Source: Chimonanthus salicifolius
Lineage: Eukaryota > Streptophyta > Magnoliopsida > Laurales > Calycanthaceae
Direction: 5' to 3'
DNA: 64,000 bases
NCBI GenBank assembly: GCA_013350335.1
Contig: CM023537.1
Span: forward strand, 12,195,884-12,259,883
Shown here one piece after another: positions 10,890-24,600 of the stretch; position 1 is the stretch's first letter, and every line of letters starts with the position of its first letter. Below the pieces are notes generated by a model, which ran no database searches, was not told where the DNA came from, and worked only from the letters and a program-made list of their open reading frames with translations. A program made the position numbers and the translations under genes.

Positions 10890-12240
10890 GCATAATTTAA
10901 CCACATCTCTTCTTTATTACAATAATTTAAGAAATTAATGAGGAAAAGAATGGGGTTTTCATTACTCACAAGACAACATTCTACTCAATTTCAAGAAAAA
11001 AAAAGATTTTGATTCAAATAATAAAAATGTCGGACTTTCACATCCCAACACAAAGTTGAATTTTATAGCACTAGTTTGATCATAGAAATTGAACCGAAAT
11101 ATAACTTATATTGGATTTCTTTCTATAAACCATTTGATAGGTATAAAATGGCCAAAAGATTTGAAATTTATGTAGGAATTTAATTCACAACCTTTTTAAG
11201 TATTGGGATTTGGAGAATCAATATGAGGATACAGTTTTAAATTCATGCATTGGAGAAAATCTAGATGTTATTTTGATAAAATAAAATTAGAGATGAGAGA
11301 ATGACGTTCAAAATAATTTTGAGGTCTTTTATTAAAAGGTTAGTGGTTGGGATATTATTACTTTAATAATAAAAGATGTCATATTTTTTAAATGCTTTTG
11401 TCTAATATGTGAAAAGTAAAGTTATATTCATTATGATCAAATTTCATGATATTTAAATTACTAACTTTTATAAAATATAAAAGCAGAAATAGTTTACTAT
11501 AACGTGCAAAAGAATTATAAGATACTTAAACAAAGGGATAAGTTGTTAAATACATAAATTGGGAGTGTTAGAAAACATAATTACAAATAAAGTTGAATAA
11601 AAAATAGGGCTTGAATGATTATGATAATAGGCTAAAGAACACACAGTCACATACATATATTGAATTGATTTCAAAGTTGATTGCGTGAAGTTTTATCACT
11701 AAGTTTAGGTAAAAGTTACAAAGTTATTAAACCACTGTTATTATGATATCTGTCTAACTTATTTAAATTTTAGCAATAATTTTTTTATCTGGTAGACTTG
11801 ATTAAAGCACCAAATCATTCAAATGAATCAATTTACAATTTTTTTTATTAATATTGCAACCTATAATTTAAGCAATATGGATTATCTTAATATTTGCCAT
11901 ACTGCATAATTTTTGAGTTGGATAACTTGAATTGATTTAATCAACCAATCAGACATTAGTACTTAATTAAGTCATTGGAAAAATTAGTTGAACATTGAAT
12001 GTTTAATTTAGACATGCATGTTTTTTCAATAATTTTTTTTAATTTTTTTTCTCCAATATGATTTGGTTAAATTATTTTTTGACCTAGAAACCAATGCCAA
12101 AATAGTCCCAAATTACAATTTTCAAATTACGATTTAAAACATTATAATGACTATAATATTATTATTTATTTATTATCATCATATTGTTATCATGTAACAA
12201 TAACTAGTTGCTACAAAGTTATATTCAGGTTTATGGACTA
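10890..12240. other. Intergenic, presumed upstream region of the protease gene
   Basis: AT-rich with no coding signal. Composition changes sharply at about 12240, where the pyrimidine-rich leader of the next gene begins. Confidence 0.55.
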
Positions 12241-12454
12241 ACAAATTAGTCTAGAGCCCTACTTCCCACTGTCCCTGGCTCCCCCCACACGCCAAATTCC
12301 ACATTTCCCGTTTCCTCTCATTTCCCACTAGACTACAAGAAAATTCTATCTCACCAATTCCTTACTCCCCTTTTACTCCTCCAAACCCCTTTTGTCTTCT
12401 CCTTCCCTTTCTTTCTCATTCTCTACCCTTCCCATTCCTCTCTTCTCTGTGACC

Positions 12455-12619
12455 ATGCCATCATCATCGTCATAATCACCTGAAGATAGTTGTTGCATGG
12501 CCTTCCGTTCGATGAGAGATCCCGGCATGGCCGGCGAATTCTAAACCACCGAATCTATGTGTACCCGCGGGAGACACTTTGATCATTCACGTTCTGGATG
12601 CATCTTAGGTGTCGGATAA
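12455..12619 (+). promoter_or_regulatory. Protease 5' leader with four upstream ATGs
   Basis: After a pyrimidine-rich stretch (about 12280-12440), three short upstream frames close before the main ATG: 12455-12475 (6 codons), 12497-12544 (15 codons) and 12557-12619 (20 codons). The third is in frame with the main ORF and its TAA directly abuts the main ATG (taaatg at 12617-12622). A fourth ATG at 12598 opens a 116-codon frame out of register that overlaps coding exon 1 and ends at 12948. The transcription start is not visible, so how many of these are in the mRNA is unknown. Confidence 0.6.
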
Positions 12620-15600
12620 ATGCCCTTCTTCTTTGGGTTTCTCGGGGTTTCAGGCCTGGTCCCGATTTTCACCTTCCTCCTCATTGCCCCCATTTTTGCC
12701 TTTATTGTCCGCCGGAAATGGCGAAAAGCCGCTGCCAGAAAGGAAGAGATCAGGAGGCTCATGATCCTCGCATCCGAGGAGGCTGCCAGGGCCGAGCTCG
12801 AGACTGCAGTGGTGTATGGGGCCGTCCCGTTACCTTCTGCCCATCACCAGTGTGCCGTCTGCTATTGCCCCACGACCACCCGCTGTTCTCGTTGCAAGGA
12901 GGTCCGATATTGGTTGGTAGATTCATTCCCCGTCCCCCCTCTTTTTGAATTTCGCTCCATTTGTTTGATTCCTCCTTTTTTTTTGTTTTCTGGATTGCAA
13001 TTTGGGATGTGGATCTTTTAGGTTAATTTGATTTAGTTGATGATATGGGGCCAAAGAGGGTGGAATTCAAGAGTAGCCAGATGTGGTTTTGGCTATATAT
13101 GTTGTTGATGTCACATGCATGAAGATTCATGTGTCTCTTTCTATATCTGTTATGAGAAATTTATTGTTTGAAGGAAATATGAGATTTTTTGGTGCGAGGG
13201 CATAGTGCAATTAAATTGTCTACTGCAAATAAGTAATTGCTATTAGGTTAATTTTACAATAATTCCGTTATTCTGTAATTCTCCATTTGGAGATGCATGG
13301 AAAGGAAGAACTTTCTTTGAAAATAACCATTTTCAACTAAAAAAATTAAGTTAAATAGTTTTTAGTTATTTTTTTCTTTTTCTATGTGTCCAAACAGAGC
13401 CTTCTGGTTATCTGGTGATTCTTTGTTACTCTCAGGAAACATAAACAACCCAAACCAGTGGAACTTTGAAGGTGTGGTATGAACCATGGTCTATCCTTAC
13501 ATTCCTATGACAATATAGTTGTTACAGCCCTTTGTTGACAAATATGAAAAAGTGCAGGTTTTCAAAACGTAATGTCATTTTCTGCTTTAGATCTTGTGTA
13601 GAGGCTAGAAGAATTGGATTGGGGCTGCCCCTTAATGACTCATATGGTAATGTATTCATGGCCCATCATATGAATATAGTCCATGATTGTAAGATCATTA
13701 GCTCAATAGGGTGCTTGTTTGCCTTGACTAACTGGGGCATATGTGTTTTTTTAAAGGTAAGAATTTTATTGAAAAGAAGAAAAGGATACAGCCAGATGAA
13801 ACCCCTCATAGGAGCAGGACTAACAGCCAACGAAACAAAAAACCGAGACTAACCAAACCCAACCAGACAGGCTAGGACCAGAGAAAAAGAAACAGCGAGA
13901 AAAGATCGCCCCAGAAAAACCAGCTCAACTGCCATTGAAGGCAGAACCAGGAACTCGAGACAGAACAGACTTACAGGGCCAAACAGAAAACCTACAAAAC
14001 ACACCAAGAATACTGAGAGATGACAACTTGACAACCTCTCAAAGAAGCTACAGCACCAAGCCTCTAACAATCCAAGAGACAGACTTCATTTAGAAACCAC
14101 TGCTTCCCTCACCACAATCTCCATATCCACTTTTTATTCATAATTCACCGAGGATGGCAAGTTCTGAAGGTCCTGCTCCTTTTTCCTCATTCTTCTAGCT
14201 ACCGCCTCTTCTTCTTTCTCTCGACTTTCTGCCTCCCAGAATTCTTTTAAAATTTCTTTGAGCTGAGACGTCCTATTTTGAGACGGAATTCCCAGAAGAG
14301 CACCCACCAAAAGCGCCTTCTCATCATCAAGTTCAGGGGATCTAACAGTTTTGACTCCAAATGTGATTCCTCCTGCTTCTCCCTTTCTTCATCTTCCTAT
14401 GCCTCATCCGCCCACCTTGACGGAGTGTCAGGCACCCCAACAGGGACAGACTGTGAGGCTTCAGCACCGTTGGAGATGAGGTCCTTTCCCTTGTTTTTTC
14501 AGATTTGCATCCACGCTTCTTCATTCTGGTCGTCTGCCGGCATGGACTTACTTCCATCAGCTATTTCATCAGCCCTCACTTCCGTTTGTGAGGGGCAGAG
14601 CTCCGCTAGGCTTGACGAAGGAGAAACTAACCAATGAGGATTAATACCATGGATTTGGGCTGCAAACTTAAGAGAGTTTAGGGATTGGGCCGACGGCAGA
14701 TGTTGGGTTAATGGGTGCATATGTTACTCGATAATAGAAGGCTACCTAGTCATTCGACATGCAGATGTATACAATTTCATACATTCATTTCTAATTTGGT
14801 TGAGTGATAAAATAATATGATTAGAAATTCAGCTATAAGATATGTCAATTGTAAACACTTGGATATTGAAATGTTCAAGTATAATATGGTTTTGTTTTAA
14901 GAGTTCAGGGGATTTTTCTTGGCTTGGTTACACAGTTCATCTTACACGGGCAAAATGGATTGAAGGCTTCCTTATGCTAGAAAATATAGGGATAATTGGA
15001 AAAGAACAAAAGTAGGATGCTTGATTAAATGTGCAGTGATGATGGGGAAATGGCGATGATGATGATGATGAAATATGTGACGTGAATTGATACATAGAGA
15101 AAATTGAGGCATTTATAATAGAAATGATACAAGACACCTATTCCCTGTCGGTGTCCTTTGGATGAACAAAAAAAATAGTGTGGAGATGTTTCTATTCAAA
15201 AAATGATAGGATGTACCTAGTTGACATCCGTGGAATGAACAAAAGATTCAAAGTTTTGAATGTGGCATGAACATGACCGCTTGTATACTAGAGGATTAGG
15301 AAGGACTTAGTAATTTAGTGAATTTAATGTTTCCTTATTTTATATTTGGTATTTCTCATCGGCCTCATGAACTTCAATGGTAGGAGATTCACCGAATTGC
15401 TGTCAAGGCGACTCAACTTTGAAAGTAGGTCGTTGCAGTTAATGAGGTGTTATCAAAGTAATCAAGGTGCAAGGCACAAAGAAGGCCTGCAAGGGTCCTA
15501 CAGCCTAAAGGCTCAATGCAGTTGTCTAGGCATGAGTTTGACTTTGTTGGGTGCATTTATTTAAATTCTTCGAGATCATGTACACATTTTTTAGTTTTTT

Positions 15601-18600
15601 TTTTTTTGAGATGATTTTTATGTCTTTACTGTATCAATTTTGACAAAATAAAATGTTGTTCATTCAGCTGCAAAGTGCATAGACAATGGGGCTTCCAAAC
15701 ATATGTGTACTTATTGCCTTCACACACAAGCATGTTATACATTCACCAACGTTTTTAATTAAAGTATTTCTAGCTATTATTAGTTTTATATTAAGTAGAA
15801 CATCTTTGAGTTTACTACAAAATACATTATATAATTATCTAAAGAATACAAGCACAAGAATGTTATATATTAGTTGGAGTTTCTAATAAGTATTACTAGC
15901 TATCAATTCATCCTAGTTGTAGTAAACACAAGAATTTTTTAAATTAATTGCTTTGCATGTGGTGCAAGGTCAGCAACACTAGTGTATCATTTGCGAACCA
16001 AATAGTTGTTTAATTAATAAATAATGTGGATTTAAAAAAAGTTAATCATATAAAAATGGTAACTGAAAATGATGAAGGAATATTCAAAATTATAGTCCTA
16101 ATCAGCCATAGAATACTTCAACTCAGTGTCTACACTCTTAAATGGGTGACTCAACCCATACCCTATTTGACTCGACCAACTTTAAATAGGTTTATCCAAC
16201 CTAGAATACTTATATATGACCTAGCTTGATAGGTATTTTGTCCTAAGCATATTAAACATCTTGACATTGATGGGCCCATTTATTAAATGGATTGGCCTAG
16301 TTTTTGCTAGCCATTGGCCATTTATTAAACAGTGACCTAAACATTATATGAAGTTAGGCTTATGGCCCATTTTCATGTTTAATTCATATTAAGCATCTTG
16401 TATATATGGTTGAAGACCCAAATGGTTCTGGAAATCAAATCTCAAGAAAATGGTCACTGTTAACAATCTCAAAAAAGGAATCCTGCAGTTATTGGGTGTC
16501 TGACTTGGTTAGTTTTTTTGAATCTTTTGTCTGTTAGGATCAGGATGATATTTGGATATATTTACTTTCTACATATCTTTTATGTTGAAATTACTCTTAA
16601 AAAATGAAAGGACTGCCATTACCTAGTAGCTTCTGATTTGGTATTAGATTCATAGGATTTAGTATTGTTTTTTTTTTGGTTGTAGTCTTAATGATCAGTG
16701 ACTGACTTTTTTTATTTGCTAGGCATGCTTACATGTCAAATTAAAAGAGATTACTGAAAAAATTCAGTTTGCTGCTGTGTTTTCGAGCCTTACAGATGTT
16801 CTCTCAATAGGTTATTAGGTTTCTTGTATAATTTATAGCCTTATAAAATTTCTTTGTTGCAGTTCTGGTAAATGTCAAATTATTCATTGGAGACAAGGTC
16901 ACAAAGATGAGTGTCATCCTCCACCCACCACTGTCCATTTTAATGACACAAGAACTGAATCAGATTTAACATCAGTGTTGCATGCAAAACAATCTGATGT
17001 GGAATGGAATAATTTGGAGGCTGAAGACAACAGGCATGCCAGACCAGTTCAGAAGTTTACTGAGAGACCATCATCAGAATCCAATTGTTCCTCTACGGTG
17101 CTAGGTGTGAAGGGTACTGATGAGAAGTTTGAGCCTTCTGTGAATGTTACAGGAACTGACCGTTCCACTTTCAAGTCAAAAGCTGACTACTCTCCATCCA
17201 TTTCATCAACACTCCGAGAACCATTGGTTTGTGTTTCTGTCCATGAGTGTTGTGTTTCTAGTTGTTCTGATGTGCCAGATGAAATTGCTCATGAAGTTTC
17301 AAAACCAGCTTCTGATGTTGTAGTTCCCAACCTAGCCAAATCACATGCCTCTGAGTTTACCTCTTTGTATAATGATTTAAGTACTTTTTCTTGTTCAAGC
17401 AAGACGAAGCATGATACTCTTGGTTCCAAAAATGGACCAGTTGACTGTGAATCAAACAGTTCATTGGGCCCAAACTTCAATACATCTAATGAATGCACAG
17501 TTGGTGAATCTTCTCCTGCTGCAAGTCTGAATGCAACTTTAGATTCAAGTAGGATTGAATCTGATGGTCACGATGATTGCACTCAGTCCGCTTTCAGAGA
17601 TAGTGACCACTCTGATTCTGTTTTTCGATTCTCGTTTAACTTGTCGCGTCAGCCTGTGCCCCCGACACTTTCAAATGGTACCAACCCCAGAACCTTAGTA
17701 TCTGATGATGCAAATCGTTCAAACCTTGGAATGCCTAGAGTTGCTTCACTTAAAAAATTAGTTGTTGAAGGCCCATTGTCTTTGGGGTTTGAAGGACCAT
17801 CTTCTATTTCTGGAGAGAAGAGTGACAATGAGCAGCTAATGAAGTCTAGAGAACCCGTGTCATCATCATTTGGTGCTTCTGCTGACCATGCATCTTCTGG
17901 CAGCAGAAACACCCCTCCAAGCGTCACATCTTCAAATGTTAATGATGTTCTGACAGTGCCTGCTTTATCTGAGACAATAAATTCTGCTCCACTGGGTGGT
18001 AATAGTTTGAAGACATCTATGCGGAAGGTTGTTCAGCAGTTCAAACCTTCAAAAACTTCAAAGCAAAGCCTGTTTGCAAGTGAGATTGCTGGAAAATACA
18101 ATTTTAAGGTGTCATTTCATCCCATATTGCGAATTTTTTTTCTTGAAATATAGCAGATTTTATGCAGTGATTCTTTGTTTCACGAATCATGTGATATATG
18201 TTGCTGTCATTCTCTTTTTTCAGATGCTTTTTCCATATGATCTCTTTCTTAAACTTTACTCTGACAAGGTGGAATTGCGGCCATGTGGTCTCACAAATTG
18301 TGGAAACAGGTAAAATGTGGTTGCTCTTGGTCATTGAAAATACAAATTACTATTATCTTCCAAAAAATAAAAAAACCTAATTACTATTTTATGACATGAA
18401 GTTTAGAGAATTTTTGTCTAATTATGTCACACGCAGGTACATTCATCCAGTGCTTTAATACATCTATTTTTTTTTTTTTGAACTTTGTGCAGTTGTTATG
18501 CCAATGCTGTGCTCCAGTGTCTTGCCTTTACACGGCCTCTTACCGCTTATCTTCTTCAGGGATTCCATGCTAAATCATGCACGTTCTGCTTCTTTAATCA

Positions 18601-21600
18601 CTCATTATGATTTTTGAGCTAGTGGCTTATCCCCTAGCTGTATCTTGGTTTTTTCATGACACTTGTTAGTTTTCTTCCTCAGGTCCAAAGAAGGAGTGGT
18701 GCTTCACTTGTGAATTTGAGAGCCTTGTTTTGAAGACAAAGGATGGGAAGTCTCCAATATCTCCTATCAGAATTCTCTCTCAAATACAAAGCATTGGAAG
18801 CCATCTCGGTCATGGGAGAGAGGAAGATGCCCATGAATTTTTAAGGTTAGCTGGTTAGCAGCAGGATATAATGTCTTGTGTAGTTGCCATGATGAAAATT
18901 TCTGTTCAATGATAATTGTTGACCATTTTATTACTGGTAGAAAGGAAATTGTAGCCAGATAAAATTTTGAGGAAATGAAGTATTGACGCAGGACACGAAG
19001 ATAAGTAACCCTAAATGACTAATGCAACTATGGTGAAGTAAAATTAATATGAACTAAACCTAAAATGGGCTGAAATTAGAGAAAAAACTTAATATATGCA
19101 TTCAAATAATTTAATTTTGGCACAAATAGTCATGAGTTTCTTGGAGTCTCATGTAAGCAATTATGTGATTCTCCATGCCGAGCCACTGCTTGCAGTGGGA
19201 TCTTTCAAAATAATGGGTTGTTGGATTCTGCAGAAGTGTAGGCCTATCATTAGAATAGGGCTAGCCACTTATCTGCAGATTTACCCACAATCTTTGTAGA
19301 CTATTTAGCTATAAGAAGTAGTATGTAGTAAAGCGACAGCAAATGCAAGGGATCTAGAATGTTGGAATAGGTTACGGTGGCAAGAGATCTAGGGTTTGGA
19401 TTGATAGGGGTGACGGCTGAATGGTAGGAGCTTGCAACAAGGCTAGATAGGGTTGTTGGCATCAAGTATGGAAGGAAATGGCAGCAGGAGCAAATAGATT
19501 GAGGAGAATGAGGGTGATGGCGGAAAAATGGGACAAGAAAGGGGTGGCGGCAGCAAGGAGAGGGATTAGGAAGGTGGTGACAGCAAGTTGGAGGGCTAAT
19601 GGGAGGTGGCGGCTGCAAGATGGGGCTATGGGAGGGCCAGGACAGCATAGATAGGGACTATGGAGGAAGGGAAGGGCTAGGATTAGGGTTTGGAGTGGGT
19701 AGCAACAAGGGGAGAAGAATGGTGGCGGCTAGGGTTAGGGTTTAGGGTTGAGGAGGGGGCAGCAACAAGAGGGGAAGGGAGAGATTGTGGCGTCTAGGGT
19801 TTGGGAGAAGAAGAAGGGGGAAAGAGAGAAAGGAGAGAGATGGAGAAGGTAGGAAAAAAAATACCTGGAGATAGAGGAAGGCTTCTCACCTTTTCTTGGC
19901 TTCTCACCAAGACTTGATTTCTCACCAAGGGGTTCCAATGCATGGAGCAATGCAAAATTTCATTCATTCATTCGTTAGCCCTAATGAGACGGCTTACAAG
20001 AGTATTTATAAGGTTTACAATAAAAAAGGGACCAAAATACCCTCAAATAAAAGAAAGAACCCTAATTACAATAAAATGACCAGAGTGCCCTCAAATAAAA
20101 GAAAGAAAAACTAAACAAAAAATAAGAAAAATAACTGGAAATACAAATAATAATATGCTCCGCATCAAGTATGTTGACATGTGTATGAGGGTTCACATAA
20201 TTCATCATTTCTGGACTTGCCTGAGATGGGTCATATGATTCATATGCCAAAAGTCGCCTTTTGAACAATCTTAGATTGGATAATTAGCTAAAAAGCTCCA
20301 TTTATTTGGAGGGGTTTTCTAGAAGAAAAGGTTGAGTGGCATTTGATGAAATAACTATTTTACTTAATTATCTATTTTATTTAATAAAAATTCCACAAAG
20401 GTACAGATAGGATCTTTCATTATGTGATTTTGGGGGTGTTGCACCTCAGTTGTACCTGATGGAAAATTATCTAGGTCCTTGTTCTTGCTGTGTATAAAAT
20501 TTCTCCACTGATTTTTTAACATGAAATAGTTGTGTTAAGAACCACACGTATCTTTTCTATTCATACAGTTAAACTGTATTTATATAGTTTTAGTTAATTT
20601 CTATTTATGGATACACATTCTCTATGCTTATGAACCAACATTTATGTAAAAATGCATTTTTTATGTTATCATTTATGCACATGGACAAATCAACATTTCA
20701 TGTGTTTGGTTCACCACCTCTAATGCCTTAATATTTGATTTCAATTGTTGGCCTGTTTTTAGCTTTCTTGTAACCATCTCAAGTGCATATAATGCCATTA
20801 AATAATGCGTGAGTCTGGCAGGTATGCAATTGATGCTATGCAATCTGGCTGCCTCAAAGAAGCTGGTGTAAATGCAAAGGCCCATTTGGCAGAAGAAACT
20901 ACACTTATTCAACTAGTCTTCGGGGGTTACCTTCGTTCTAAGGTACACTTTGTTCTAGTAATCATGTTCCATCTTATTATTTATTGATATCATTTTTACT
21001 TCTTTAACAATGATTTATATAGTAGGATTTTGTTTCTAGATAACTGGTAGAAACTTGACGGGTGATAAATGCAGATTAAGTGCATGAAATGCCAAGGCAA
21101 ATCTGAGCGGCGTGAACGGATGATGGATCTTACTGTTGAGATACATGGTGACATTGGAACACTTGAGGAGGCACTCACAAGATTTACAGCTACTGAAATC
21201 TTGGATGGAGATAACAAGTACAAATGTGGCAGGTTGATTGATTTCTTGTCTTAATTATTCATGTAATGAAATCTGGGATGGAAAAATGACTTCCGTCTTT
21301 TACTTTGGTTTGATATTTATCAGTAAATAATCGTTCAATTTCCCTTGTGGTCTATCCCAAGCATTTTTTAAAGCCAGACAAGTCATCAAACAACTACTAA
21401 TGAATATTCATAAGGTGACAGGTTCTTTAATGGTTATACTCTTGCTAGAGGTTCATAGTTCAAAGCTATTTGACTGCGCTACTTCTATAGAAAGAGTGAA
21501 AAAGAAAGACTATAAGAACTGATTAAGAAATAAGATAGACTATTATTCTGTAGACAGTCTTATGAATAAAAAGAATGGCTTGAGATGGACTGAACTGGAA

Positions 21601-24600
21601 AATTGGGATGCTTCCAGACCAAACAGTTAATCTCACTTGGCTTCTCAAACATGATTCGACTAACTAAGCTTCTTCAAATCCGGTCTATTAATTAAAATCA
21701 TGGATTATAAACAACCCTTTAGTCTACCATTTAATAGTCCACTAACTGAGTGGATATTGAAATGTATTGTGTCAAAATTGGTCAGATACTTATAATGTCT
21801 TTTAATAAGTTGTTGTTTTATTTATGTTATTGTTTGAAGTCATAAAAATGTCAGCTCTTCTAAAAAGATTATACTGCTTGCTTTGTATATCACTCTCCTT
21901 TCAAAGAAGAAAAAAAGAGCTTCACCTCTCTCTCTCTCTCTCTAAAAGAAAAAAATCACAATGTTAAACTGAATAGTTTTTTATGAGTGGATTACCCAGT
22001 TCCGTATATGTGGATTTTGTTGATAGGGTAGTTTTACTGCTTTTTGTGTTCGTGTTTTGTATTTGTTCAGCAGTTTCCACTCTCTGAGACATCCAATTAC
22101 CATTAGCTAGAAGGGGTGCTTGTAAAGGGGCCCGAAGTGCGTCAGCTTGCTCTGTTTGTTTTCGGCAGCTGCTTGCTGGCTAGAGCGCTACTTATTTATT
22201 TAACTTTACTCTGCCCCCACTTGCTGATAGCTGTGTTAAAAAATGACACCTGGATATGAGTAGATGTTGGTCGAAAACATCTCTCATTCACAATGGAACA
22301 GAATGGTCTTGATGTGGAAATTTTGTTCCTTATCTTCACTAATTTTTAGTGATAAAAAAGCTGAACTAGCATTTTCACAACCTAAACACTGACCCTGGGA
22401 TTAGATTAGAAGTTTTCACTTTGGATGGTTGGGTTAATGGGTGTAAGGGGTTGAGGTTTTTTTTTTTTTCTCTCCTTTATTTTGCCTTGTACACTTTCCT
22501 TTGCACCTCTGTTACTTTTTTAATATTATATCAATTACCATTTCACAAAAAGGAAAAAAAACACTAACCCTGGCATTCTACCCTTATTTTTCATCTCAAG
22601 TCTTTAACTTTGATTCAGTATTGCTGATAGTACCTATATTAGGAATAGTCGATCATTATTTTGATTGAACCAGAAGGTTGTCCTCTGTGAGAAATTTATT
22701 TAAGAGATGATATTATGGAATAATTTCTGTTTTTCTTCTCTAGATTGAAGGTGCTTTCTCATTTTTGCACAAAGATATCGATGATGGAACTGGGAGAAAC
22801 TTTACCCTAGTTCCATTGTTTGATTTTAAAGTTTGCCCTAAACTTCTTTCGTTTTTTAATGAATCAGATGCAAATCTTATGAGAAAGCCAAAAAGAAATT
22901 GACAGTATTGGAAGCCCCTAACATCCTTACAATCGCTTTGAAGCGTTTCCAGGTAATTCTTTAAAAGCTGAATCAATATTCTCTTCTTTGTGTTGATCTT
23001 AAATAATGCTTGCCCATCTGTGAAAAGAATAAAAAGAATCATAATGATTGCACTATCATGCCTGTCTTACAGTCCGGTAAATTCGGCAAACTCAACAAAT
23101 CAGTTCGGTTCTCTGAGATTCTAAATTTGGCGCCGTATATGAGTGGAACTGATGACAAGTCTCCTATATACAAGCTCTATGCCGTCGTCGTTCATTTGGA
23201 TGTAATGAATGCTGCATTTTCTGGTCACTATGTGTGTTACGTGAAGGATGTCCATGGAAAGTGGTTCAAGATTGATGACAGCACGGTATCATCTCTATCC
23301 ATTTCCAAATTTTATTTGCAAGCCTGCTTTTATTCTTGAAGTTAAGTTTCCCCTTCCCTTCCCTGCACCTGCAACACCCCCACCCCCCACCCCCTAAATT
23401 TATTTAGTTCTTGCTGTTATGAGATATTGGATTACCATTATTTCACAGCTTTCTCCACTTGTGTTGCTTGGTTCTTGTTATCCATGTTGGCAACTGAAAA
23501 CTCTATAATTGTTGCAGCATCTTAGGCTTCATTTCTGAGACTCTGTACAAGTCTTCTTGATAATCAAGAGGGGATTGAGTTTTCCCCTGAAAAACTGATT
23601 GTTGCATCATTTCAAGTCTTTCTTGAAATGATACATCTTTTTCTTTTTTTTTTTTTTTTAAAAAGGGAGTCCATTTAATGCTGTTTCGCTTTTCCTGCCT
23701 CACAAAAACAAGTCTGATTGAGTTAGGAGTAACATTACGTTTGCTGCCAATCATTGTGCAAATTGTGGATAATATGATGTCTTTTGGTATCAAATGGCAG
23801 TGATGGTTAAGGTCTGTGTACTTTGCTTGTTTAGGTAAAGCCAGTGGAGCTTGACAGAGTCTTATCAAAAGCAGCATACATGCTCCTTTATGCAAGGTAA
23901 CTAGCCGATGAATTGCTATCTCACTTTCCAGTTCAAATTTCGTCTTGACTCCATAATAAACTAGTGCTTTGTTGCAGGTGCTCACCACGTGCCCCGAGTT
24001 TGATAAGAAGTGGAATGTCTCATGACCATGCCAAAAGCAAGAGCGGCAAAAGTACAGAAACCATTCCTTCATGTCATAGCGGAAGAAATCTTTTGAAAGG
24101 AAGATCCAATCCACCAGTTCCTCCATTTGTTGGTTTGAGACGTGAAGAGGACCCCTATTGGATGGCCCCAGCTGGTCCTCCCAACTTTGGATCTTCAGAT
24201 TCACTTGTTGAGAGATTCTTTCCAGTATATAGGATTCCTAGAACGGATTCATCTAGTGATAACTCATCCCTTCTGAGCTGTTCAGATGAAGGGTCATGCA
24301 GTACTGAGAGTACCAGGGATTCTACCAGTACAGACGACTACTCTGAATACTTCTTTGGGGATTCAGGTCGTTTCAGTTGGAACAGTCCCAGCAGACCGTT
24401 GGAGGACTCAGATGCTTCTTATTCACCTTCATTTTCAAGATCCTCTCCTCTATCAGCCTCCACAAATAGGCATGTACTGAGTTCCCCAGAATCTGGTGAT
24501 TCAACATCCAATTTCAGTCCTTTCTGCCATGACGATGCACTTAATGGGAAGAGTCATCAGCCTCAAGAAAGAAGAGTGGTTTCACAAGGCAAAGAGAGTC

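Noticed and set aside
19301..19950. Minus-strand proline/serine-rich frames
   Set aside because: Low-complexity purine/pyrimidine tract inside the solo LTR.
23503..24204. 233-codon open frame on the minus strand
   Set aside because: It lies opposite the last exons of the ubiquitin protease, whose plus-strand reading has conserved motifs and good splice sites; the minus frame has no recognisable content.
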